From: Archangium violaceum
GTDB lineage: Bacteria > Myxococcota > Myxococcia > Myxococcales > Myxococcaceae
NCBI RefSeq assembly: GCF_016887565.1
Contig: NZ_CP069396.1
Coordinates: forward strand, 8,042,001 to 8,106,000
DNA length: 64,000 nucleotides
Direction of reading: 5' to 3'
Shown here: one piece after another, positions 17,587 to 24,280 of the stretch
Layout of the letters: each line of letters begins with the position of its first letter
Numbering within the stretch: position 1 is the first letter of the stretch
The notes under the pieces: generated by a model
Told to the model about the DNA's origin: nothing
What the model saw: the letters and a program-made list of their open reading frames with translations, nothing else
Databases searched by the model: none
Made by a program: the position numbers and the translations under genes

Positions 17587-18432
17587 TCATCTTCCAGCAC
17601 CGGGACGCGACGTCCCCCGCTGCCGGGCGGCCTCGTATAGCAGAATCGCCGCCGAAACGGACGCATTCAGGGAACCCACCTGACCGAGCATCGGAATCCT
17701 GAGCCGGAAGTCGCAGTGCTCGAGCACCCCCTGGCGCACGCCTGCTCCCTCGGCCCCCACCACCACCGCCAACGGGCCGTCCAGCCGGGCGTTCCACATG
17801 GGCTCGTTCGAGTGGGGGTCCGCCGCGGCGATCCACACCCCGGCCTCCTTCAGCTCCTCCAGCGTCCGGGACAGGTTGACCACCCGCGCGATGGGGCAGT
17901 GCTCCACCGCTCCCGCCGAGGCCTTGGCCACCACGCCCGTCACCGGCACCGCCCGGTCCTTCGCGATGACCACTCCGTGCGCCCCCAGCGCGTGCGCCGA
18001 GCGCACGATGGCCCCGAAGTTGTGCGGATCCTGGATGCCGTCCAGGACCACCAACAGGGCAGGCCGCCCGCTCGCCTCGGCCGCGTCCAGCAGGTCCTGC
18101 ACATCCGCGTACTCGAAGCCACGCAGCTCGGCCACCACGCCCTGGTGCACTCCACCGTCCGCCAGCACCGCCAGGCGCTCCCGGGGCACCCGATCCACCC
18201 GGATGCCCGCGTCCCTCGCGCGGCTGAAGATCTCCGCCGCCGCCTTCGCCGAGAGCTGCCCCTCGGTGATGAGCAGGCGCTCCACCCGCTCCGCGTGCGC
18301 CCGCAGTGACTCGAGCACCGGGTTCACCCCGTACACGTAGCGCTGCTCGCCGCGCTCACGGTCTCCCCCGCGCTCACGGTCTCCTCCCCGCTCCCCACGC
18401 TCACTGCCCCTGGACGAACGCTGGCGTGCCAC
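17587..18432 (-). CDS. rlmB: 23S rRNA 2'-O-methyltransferase RlmB (SpoU family)
   Basis: This 281-residue SPOUT methyltransferase modifies G2251 of 23S rRNA in E. coli using S-adenosylmethionine. After a charged Arg/Asp/Gly tail (1-28) comes a substrate-binding domain beginning YVYGVNPVLESLRAH. The knotted catalytic domain has motif 1 DGIQDPHNFGAIVRSA, motif 2 VVGAEGAGVR and motif 3 IPMLGQVGSLNASVSA. The N-terminal tail contains a tandem repeat in the DNA, noted separately. It stops just upstream of the tRNA promoter and starts four bases past the stop of the gene at 18436. Confidence 0.95.
   Translation of the reverse strand: MARQRSSRGSERGERGGDRERGGDRERGEQRYVYGVNPVLESLRAHAERVERLLITEGQLSAKAAAEIFSRARDAGIRVDRVPRERLAVLADGGVHQGVVAELRGFEYADVQDLLDAAEASGRPALLVVLDGIQDPHNFGAIVRSAHALGAHGVVIAKDRAVPVTGVVAKASAGAVEHCPIARVVNLSRTLEELKEAGVWIAAADPHSNEPMWNARLDGPLAVVVGAEGAGVRQGVLEHCDFRLRIPMLGQVGSLNASVSAAILLYEAARQRGTSRPGAGR
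18350..18384 (-). repeat. 18-bp tandem repeat in the rlmB 5' end
   Basis: The 17-base string CCGCGCTCACGGTCTCC occurs at 18350-18366 and again at 18368-18384, a period of 18. It encodes GGDRER twice in the N-terminal tail of RlmB. The period is a multiple of three, so copy-number change would keep the frame. Confidence 0.85.
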
Positions 18433-18435
18433 GGA

Positions 18436-18885
18436 CTAGAGGACCTCGACAGGAATGGAGAACGTCTTCTGCTGCCGGGCGCAGAGCGACTCCGTGCAGA
18501 TGAAGAAGGTGAGCTTCGCGTCCACCGTGCCCTTGCCCGCCGCCGATGCCTTGAACGGCACCTCGAACCGCGGATCCACGAACTGCTGCCCCGCGGCCTT
18601 CTTCGCCACCGAGTCCGTCAGCGCCAGCTTCTCCTTGGCGGGCGTGAGCTGCGTGCCCTTGAGCTCCAGCTTCAGCGGCGCCTCGTCGGACACATGGGCC
18701 CCCTGCTTGCTCTTGATGGACAGCACGAACACGCCCTGCTCTCCGGCCTTCACCTGGGTGGACGTGCCTTCCGTGCTCACCTCATAGAGGGTCGTCGGAT
18801 CCACCTGCCCCTCGGCATGAGCCTGGGCGCAAGCAAGGGCCACCACCGCGGCGGCCAGCGAGGTGATGCGTCGGACGTGCAGCAT
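18436..18885 (-). CDS. Small secreted protein with C-terminal Cys pair
   Basis: This 149-residue periplasmic protein starts at the ATG at 18885, with GGAGGAAG upstream. It has a signal peptide (RRITSLAAAVVALACAQAHA, likely cut after AHA). The mature part is beta-rich and ends with LTFFICTESLCARQQ, where two cysteines seven residues apart could form a disulfide. The pattern recalls the Ig-like N-terminal domain of DsbD-type proteins, where a C-terminal CxxxxC-type pair accepts electrons. I give that only as an analogy. It ends three bases before the rlmB start region, so the two are probably co-transcribed. Confidence 0.65.
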   Translation of the reverse strand: MLHVRRITSLAAAVVALACAQAHAEGQVDPTTLYEVSTEGTSTQVKAGEQGVFVLSIKSKQGAHVSDEAPLKLELKGTQLTPAKEKLALTDSVAKKAAGQQFVDPRFEVPFKASAAGKGTVDAKLTFFICTESLCARQQKTFSIPVEVL

Positions 18886-18954
18886 GGTTCTTCCTCCTTC
18901 GTCGGTCGGGTCCACCCTATAACCGACACCCCGATGCCCGGGGGCTCTTTCTGC

Positions 18955-19923
18955 TCACGCACCGCCCGACGAGGCCTTGGAGGCACGCTTCCGCCGGGGC
19001 GGCACCGTCGGCTCCGGTTCCGCCTCCGGCAGCCCCACCCTCGGGCCCCCGGCGCCCAGTTCCTCGGCGCGCTGGATGATGATGCTGGCCAGGTCCAACC
19101 CCGTGGCCTTCTCCATCTCCGGAAGGGCCGGCGAGCTGTTGACCTCGAATACCTTGGGGTGCCCCTCCTCCACGTCGAGCAGGTCCACCGCCGCCACCTC
19201 CAGCCCCACCAGCCTAGCCGTCTTCTCCGCCGCCAGCCGGTGGGCCTCCGTGAGCTGGAGGCCCTCCAGCCGCGCTCCCCGGTTCAGCGTGTAGGACAGT
19301 CGGCCAATCCTCGGCCGGCGCCGCACCGCCGCCACCGCCCTCCCTCCCACCACCAGCACCCGCACGTCCTTCCCTGTGTTCTCCACGTACTGCTGGACGA
19401 CCAGGTTGTGCCCCAGTCCGAGAATGGCCTCGAGCGCCGCCTCCAACGACTGGAGGCTCTCGCACACCATCACCCCGTGCTTCTCCTGGCCCTGCAGCAG
19501 CTTCACCAGCACCGGCACGCCCCCCACCAGCCCCACCATGGCCTTCAGGTCCCCCGCATCGCGCGCCATCACCGTCGCCGGGATGTGGATGCCATGCGCC
19601 GACAACAGCTGCAGCGAGCGCATCTTGTTGCGCGACTCGGCGATCGCCCGCGCCGTGTTCACCAGCGGAATCCCGCACATGGCGAACTGGTTCACCACCG
19701 CCAGGCCATAGTTGCTGATCGACTGCGCGATGCGCGGGATGACCACGTCGCACGGCGACAGCTTGCGGCGCCGGTAGTAGAGGTTGGCGCTCTTCCCATC
19801 CAGGTGCATCTCCACCCGGACCGGGTTGAGCACTCGCACCTGGTGCCCTCTCGCGCGTCCAGCCTCGACAAGACGTCTGGTGGACGAAATGGAAGCGGAG
19901 CGCGAGAGGATGGTGATCTTCAT
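18955..19923 (-). CDS. RimK-family ATP-grasp ligase
   Basis: This 322-residue ATP-grasp enzyme is of the RimK type, which joins glutamate or other amino acids to a carboxyl group using ATP. The N-terminal part reads MKITILSRSASISSTRRLVEA. The ATP-binding region shows VLVKLLQGQEKHGVMV and VVQQYVENTGKDVRVLVVG. The metal-binding end has KVFEVNSSPALPEME. Family members act on ribosomal S6, on coenzyme F420, or make poly-glutamate tails. The substrate here is unknown. A Lys/Arg-rich C-terminal tail of about 35 residues is extra. It lies between the cglB-like gene and the secreted-protein gene, all in one direction. Confidence 0.85.
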   Translation of the reverse strand: MKITILSRSASISSTRRLVEAGRARGHQVRVLNPVRVEMHLDGKSANLYYRRRKLSPCDVVIPRIAQSISNYGLAVVNQFAMCGIPLVNTARAIAESRNKMRSLQLLSAHGIHIPATVMARDAGDLKAMVGLVGGVPVLVKLLQGQEKHGVMVCESLQSLEAALEAILGLGHNLVVQQYVENTGKDVRVLVVGGRAVAAVRRRPRIGRLSYTLNRGARLEGLQLTEAHRLAAEKTARLVGLEVAAVDLLDVEEGHPKVFEVNSSPALPEMEKATGLDLASIIIQRAEELGAGGPRVGLPEAEPEPTVPPRRKRASKASSGGA

Positions 19924-19983
19924 GGGCGGCGGGAGCCGGAGACATAGCCCCGACCCCTCACCGCGTAAAGCCGCCCCTGGGGG

Positions 19984-21237
19984 CTACCGCTTCCGGACGG
20001 CTCGCACTTCGATGTTCGCCGGGTTGGCCGGCGTGGACTCCCCGAGGCGCGCGCACACGGAGCCCGTGAAGCGGATGGTATCGCCCGACATGGTCCAGGT
20101 GTCCGGACCCTGATCCACACGCTCGCCGTTCAGGTACACCACCACCAGATCATCGGTGCTCGGAAGCTCCTCGGGATCGAAGGTCAGCAGGCATGGATCC
20201 GATCCGATCTTCTTGGTGATCTCCTTCAGCGCATTCACCAGCTCGGTCCTGTTGGCCGCCTGATAGAAGCCGCGGGTGCACACCCCCGCGGCCTTGTCGC
20301 ACGTGTCGCCCGTGCCACAGTCCAGGTCCACCTTGCACGTGCGCGCGAAGCCACCTGCCCTGGCCATGGCGTTGAGGGTCGCCGCGCCCTGGCGCCCCGA
20401 CTCATTGCCGGAGTTGAAGTCCGCGCCGAAGCCGATGACGATGGTCTGGATGTTCTTGGCGCGCAGCTTCTCCACCGCCACCACCGAGGCGTCCTTGTCG
20501 AGGCAGCCGTCCTCCGGAGCGTACTCGCAGCCACCTTCCAGCGTGCAGAAGCACGCGGAGTTCGGGTACGGCTTCGGGAACTGAGCGTTGCAGTTGGGCA
20601 GTCCGTCCGTCAGCACCACCACGAAGTCGGACCGTTCCTCCGTCTGCAGCTCCGGAAGCTTGCCCACGTACTCGAGGCTCAGGCCCGTGGGCGTACCACC
20701 CACCGGCACCCGGTCGTTCGACGCCGTCCTATAGGTCTTGATGCTCTGGATCTCCGCCAACACACTCTTGGCATTGGCATCGAGCGTGACATCGTCTTCC
20801 TTGTCCGCGGTGGGCAGCGGAATCGCCACCGAGCCCGTGGAGCCGCAGTAGTCATCCGACGGGTAGGTGGTGAGGCCGATGCGGGCAATCGTCCCGCTAG
20901 TGCCCAGGAAGTCTCCCATCGCCTTCTGCAGCGCGCTCCAGCGCGTGTCGCAGCCGCTCGAGATGGGGCACTGGAACGTGTCGTCGCCGCAGACCACGTT
21001 GTTCCTCTTGCAGGCCGCGAGGCTCGGGTCCGCCGGCGCCGTCATCGAGCCGGACGTGTCCACCAGCAGCATCAGGTTCGGCTTGCGCTCACGCGCCTCT
21101 ATCCGCCGCGTCTCCGTCGTCTGGGTGATGGCCAGCGGCTCCACCGGTTCGAAGTCATAGGTCTGGCATCCCGTGGCAAGCACTCCACCCAGGGTGCCCA
21201 ACACCAGGGCGCTCAGAAGATTCAGCTTGGCGCGCAT
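19984..21237 (-). CDS. cglB: VWA-domain outer-membrane lipoprotein, CglB-like gliding adhesin
   Basis: This 417-residue lipoprotein starts at the ATG at 21237 (MRAKLNLLSALVLGTL), with GAGGAG upstream and lipobox ATGC, Cys24. A von Willebrand A domain begins near residue 53 with a metal-ion-dependent adhesion site D60-x-S62-x-S64 in LLVDTSGSM, continued by ALTDGLPN-type loops. The protein is unusually rich in cysteine (for example CFCTLEGGCEYAPEDGC). Size, lipoprotein signal, VWA domain and Cys content fit CglB of Myxococcus, about 416 residues, the surface adhesin of the Agl-Glt gliding machine. CglB is known to be passed between cells by TraA/TraB outer-membrane exchange. The cglB assignment is from family knowledge; other VWA lipoproteins exist. 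Confidence 0.75.
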   Translation of the reverse strand: MRAKLNLLSALVLGTLGGVLATGCQTYDFEPVEPLAITQTTETRRIEARERKPNLMLLVDTSGSMTAPADPSLAACKRNNVVCGDDTFQCPISSGCDTRWSALQKAMGDFLGTSGTIARIGLTTYPSDDYCGSTGSVAIPLPTADKEDDVTLDANAKSVLAEIQSIKTYRTASNDRVPVGGTPTGLSLEYVGKLPELQTEERSDFVVVLTDGLPNCNAQFPKPYPNSACFCTLEGGCEYAPEDGCLDKDASVVAVEKLRAKNIQTIVIGFGADFNSGNESGRQGAATLNAMARAGGFARTCKVDLDCGTGDTCDKAAGVCTRGFYQAANRTELVNALKEITKKIGSDPCLLTFDPEELPSTDDLVVVYLNGERVDQGPDTWTMSGDTIRFTGSVCARLGESTPANPANIEVRAVRKR

Positions 21238-21614
21238 AGATTGAAGTCGCTCCTCGATCATCAGGCGCGGGACATGCCCGCGCTCACAGGGAACCGGCCC
21301 CGAAAACGCGCCGAGGATACCCTCTCGTACGCACTCTCGGCCAGCCTCCACCCCAGGCCTACCTAAAGGGCAAGGGTGCGTGCACCCTCCGTCATTCTCC
21401 ACAACGACGCCAGCCCCATCACATCCACCCCTGGCGGCGCGGGCCTTGGCGGCGCTCCCAATCCCTTCAACCCAACACCACCACGATTCAACAATCCACT
21501 CTCAATGAAAGCGACTCGCGGTTCTCAACGAAAGCACCCCGGGTGCATCCCATCCGCCCTGGTCTCCGGCCTATAACCTGGGCCCGTCGAACGTCCGTCC
21601 GAGGGAGCTTCTCC
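21238..21614. other. Divergent intergenic region, 377 bases
   Basis: No gene is supported here. The region must hold the promoters of cglB (minus) and the HEAT-repeat gene (plus). A TATAAC at 21572-21577 could be a -10 for the plus-strand gene, though no good -35 lies 17 bases upstream. An imperfect direct repeat at 21500-21535 is listed separately. Confidence 0.5.
21500..21535 (+). repeat. Direct repeat TCTCAAyGAAAGC, possible regulator site
   Basis: TCTCAATGAAAGC (21500-21512) and TCTCAACGAAAGC (21523-21535) differ at one base and are spaced 23 bases start to start, about two helical turns. They lie upstream of a possible -10 at 21572. Such paired half-sites are typical of activator binding. 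Confidence 0.45.
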
Positions 21615-22262
21615 ATGTCCTCCTCCCCTCCGCCCGCCTCCGATCGCGCCCCCCTGCCCTCCCGCGGGTGGTCCGCCCACCTCGTCCGGGCGAGCGCTCT
21701 CGCCTCCCTCCTCCTGATCAGCCCCGCCCCCTTCGGACAGGCCTCCGCCGCCAGGATGCCCCCCTCCTCCCCCAGCACGCCCAAGGCCCCCGCGTCGTTG
21801 CACCAGGAGATCCTCCGCCTGCTGGAGAGCCCCGAGTCCCTCCCGCGCGAGGCCGATTGGGCTCCCCTTGGCCCCGAGGCCCTCACCGAGCTCTCCGGGC
21901 TCGCCGGCAACCCCGACGCCCCCGAGCCCCAACGCACCCGCGCCGTCGCCGCCATGGCCGTCGTCTCCCACCCCGAGGCCTCCCAGCGGCTTCAGCAGCT
22001 CTTGCGCAGTTCCGAGGCTCCCCCCTCCCTTCGCGCCGCCGCTACCGTCGCCCTGGGCCGCCGCGCGGGTCTCGAGGCCGTTCCCCTCCTGATGCCCCTC
22101 CTGGAGGATCGGAGTGAGCAGGTGCGCGCCACCGCCGCCCAGGCCCTCGGACGCATGGGCGGCGCCGAGGCTCGCAAGGTTTTGGAGGAACGGTTGCCTG
22201 TCGAGGAGAGCCTGGAGGTTCGCGAGGCCATCCAGCGCGGGTTGAGCTACATTGAGCCGTAG
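21615..22262 (+). CDS. Exported HEAT-repeat protein
   Basis: This 215-residue protein starts at the ATG at 21615 behind GAGGGAG. A signal peptide or N-terminal anchor is visible around residues 19-44 (LVRASALASLLLISPAPFG). The mature part contains HEAT-type helix pairs: AVAAMAVVSHPEASQRLQQLL, LRAAATVALGRRAG.LEAVPLL, and VRATAAQALGRMGGAEARKVL. Such solenoids hold protein partners. No enzyme motif is seen. It stands alone between a divergent promoter region and a repeat element. Confidence 0.7.
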   Translation: MSSSPPPASDRAPLPSRGWSAHLVRASALASLLLISPAPFGQASAARMPPSSPSTPKAPASLHQEILRLLESPESLPREADWAPLGPEALTELSGLAGNPDAPEPQRTRAVAAMAVVSHPEASQRLQQLLRSSEAPPSLRAAATVALGRRAGLEAVPLLMPLLEDRSEQVRATAAQALGRMGGAEARKVLEERLPVEESLEVREAIQRGLSYIEP

Positions 22263-22297
22263 GTGGGCTCGCAGCGCGCAACTCGCGGCGCTCGCTA

Positions 22298-22344
22298 CCC
22301 TCACCCCCGACCCCTCTCCCGGAGGGAGAGGGAGGAGAGTGAGG
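22298..22344. repeat. REP-like palindromic repeat, copy 1
   Basis: CCCTCACCCCCGACCCCTCTCCC followed by a 4-base turn and GGAGAGGG...GTGAGG forms a nested inverted repeat. Related copies lie at 26872, 26938 and 30743. This copy is between two genes in the same direction. Confidence 0.8.
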
Positions 22345-22380
22345 CTCGCATCGGGACCGGCCTTCCATTACATGGGGGCC

Positions 22381-23076
22381 ATGCGCCCCACCGTCCTCCT
22401 CTTCGATATCGATGGCACCCTCGTCACCACCGGCGGCGCCGGCCGTCGCTCCATGAATCTCGCCTTCCAGAAGCTTCATGGCCGCATCGATGCCTGTGAC
22501 TCCTTCAGCATGTCCGGCATGACCGACCGCGCCATCGTCCGCAAGGCGCTCGATAACATCGGCGTCCACCCCTCCCCCGACGCCATCTCCGCCGTCATCG
22601 ACTCCTACCTCCAGTTCCTCGCCCAGGAGGTCCCCCTCGTCGATGACCGCGACTACCGCCTCCACCCCGGCATGCGCGAGGCCGTCGAGACCGCCCTCTC
22701 CCGCAAGGGCTTCGCCGTCGGCCTCGGCACCGGCAACGTGCGCGAGGGCGCTCGCATCAAGCTCGAGCGCGTCCGCATCCACGACCGCTTCTCCTTCGGT
22801 GGTTTCGGCTGCGACCACGAGGACCGCGTCGAGCTCATCCGCCATGGCGCCCGCAGCGGTGCCTCCCTGCTCGGTGCCCCCCTCGAGGAGTGTCGCGTCG
22901 TCGTCATCGGTGACACCCCCAAGGATGTCGCCGCCGCCAAGGGGATTGGCGCCACCTGCATCGGTGTCGGCACCGGCAGCTTCACCCCCGAGGCGTTGAT
23001 CGCCTCCGGCGCTGAGTACGCCTTCCCTGACTTCACCGCCCGCGAAGCGCTCGCCGCCCTGCTCGACGGGCGTTGA
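22381..23076 (+). CDS. HAD-superfamily phosphatase (phosphoglycolate phosphatase-like)
   Basis: This 231-residue hydrolase of the haloacid dehalogenase superfamily has motif I LLFDIDGTL with the nucleophile and acid Asp pair at residues 8 and 10. Motif II is in LGTGNV near 118 (Thr), followed by a lysine region GARIKLER, and motif IV is VIGDTPKD near 180. The cap insertion between motifs I and II matches phosphoglycolate phosphatases or beta-phosphoglucomutases. The real substrate is unknown. I use the ATG at 22381, with GGGGG just upstream; the ATG nine bases earlier is an alternative. The repeat element copy 1 precedes it. Confidence 0.85.
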   Translation: MRPTVLLFDIDGTLVTTGGAGRRSMNLAFQKLHGRIDACDSFSMSGMTDRAIVRKALDNIGVHPSPDAISAVIDSYLQFLAQEVPLVDDRDYRLHPGMREAVETALSRKGFAVGLGTGNVREGARIKLERVRIHDRFSFGGFGCDHEDRVELIRHGARSGASLLGAPLEECRVVVIGDTPKDVAAAKGIGATCIGVGTGSFTPEALIASGAEYAFPDFTAREALAALLDGR

Positions 23077-23159
23077 GCCGGGTTCGCTCTTCGGGCTCCC
23101 CTCCGCCCCGGGTGTGGTATCTCCCGCCGTCCCGCCCGGGACCCGAGGAGGCCCTCCCC

Positions 23160-24242
23160 ATGTCGCTGTCCACCCTGGAAGCCTACGATCTCGTCCGTTT
23201 CGCCGAGGCCTTCGACTCGCGCCTCGCCGCCGCCGACGAGCTGCTCGCGGGCCGCTCGGGCCTGGAGCGCGAGAAGGAGTGGTTGGCCACCGCCATCCAG
23301 ATCCTCCGCACCGAGCGCGCCCCCGCTGCCTCCATCCTCGAGAAGGTCCGCGATCTGCCCGAGCTCGAGGAGGTCCGCGAGGAGTTCGCCTACACCCTCC
23401 AGAACCTCTGGGTCGACTCCCTCGAGAAGCTCCACGCCGGCATCACCTTCTGCGCCAGCAGCCGCGCCCCCGTCATCGAGGCCCTCTTCCCCCACCTCAA
23501 GTTCCCCCAGCTCCGCCGAGCCTCCCGCGACGCCATCCAGGAGTTCGTCTCCGGCTACGAGCGCCGCCTCAAGTCCTCCTACGTCTCCCGCATCCTCGCC
23601 CGCGACGACTTCTCCTTCGTCCGCCCCGTCCTCGACCAGGTCGCCGCCGCCTTCTCCCAGTGGCAGTCCAGCTTCGTCCCCGTCCAGCTCCCCCACGAGC
23701 AGGCCGCTCCCCTCCGCGCCGAGCTCATCGCCCTCGGCAAGCGGTTGGATCTCGCCCTCCGTCAGGCCCGCTGTCTCGCCGAGGCCGCCCTCGCCCCCGT
23801 CCCGGATGCCTTCGAGAACTCGGGCCTCGCCGCCAAGCCTCGCAAGCGCGCCGGCCGCGGGCTGCCCTTCCTCGACTCGCCCGAGGTCAGTGACGCCGAG
23901 CTCGCCGCCGCCGAGGCCCTCGCCCCCGAGCCAGGGCCCCTTGAGACCGACTCCGTCGAGCCCAGTGCCGCCGAGCTGGCCGAGCTCGCCGCGCTCTCCG
24001 GGGCCGCTCCCGCCGACGCGCTGGCTTCCACCGAGCCCATGAGCGAGGCCTCGCTCGCGGCCCCCGAGGCCCAGCCCGCTCCCGAGCAGCCTCCCGCCCC
24101 CCCGGCCGCCGAGCCTCCTCCCGCCGAGGCCGCCGCTCCGGAGCCCTCTCCCACCCCCGAGACGAAGTCCGCCCCCAAGGCGGCCGCCAAGCGAGGACGC
24201 AAGAAGGGCGATTCCAAGTCCACGTCCTCGGAGTCGGCCTGA
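23160..24242 (+). CDS. Helical protein with disordered Ala/Pro tail and basic C-terminus
   Basis: This 360-residue protein starts at the ATG at 23160 behind GAGGAGG. Residues 1-220 are predicted helical by composition and heptad-like patterns (LVRFAEAFDSRLAAADELL; LDQVAAAFSQWQSSFV). From about 240 to 335 it becomes Ala/Pro/Glu-rich and disordered. It ends with AAKRGRKKGDSKSTSSES, a basic patch like those that bind nucleic acid. I do not recognise the family. It may be a myxobacterial lineage protein, since nothing in it points to an enzyme. It lies 38 bases upstream of hrpB in the same direction, so co-transcription is likely. Confidence 0.7.
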   Translation: MSLSTLEAYDLVRFAEAFDSRLAAADELLAGRSGLEREKEWLATAIQILRTERAPAASILEKVRDLPELEEVREEFAYTLQNLWVDSLEKLHAGITFCASSRAPVIEALFPHLKFPQLRRASRDAIQEFVSGYERRLKSSYVSRILARDDFSFVRPVLDQVAAAFSQWQSSFVPVQLPHEQAAPLRAELIALGKRLDLALRQARCLAEAALAPVPDAFENSGLAAKPRKRAGRGLPFLDSPEVSDAELAAAEALAPEPGPLETDSVEPSAAELAELAALSGAAPADALASTEPMSEASLAAPEAQPAPEQPPAPPAAEPPPAEAAAPEPSPTPETKSAPKAAAKRGRKKGDSKSTSSESA

Positions 24243-24280
24243 AAGCGAGGCCCTCCGGCCTCCGTTAAGAGGATTCGGCC

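Noticed and set aside
18350-18384. Possible CRISPR-like repeat
   Set aside because: Only two 17-base units with one base between them, in frame inside rlmB.
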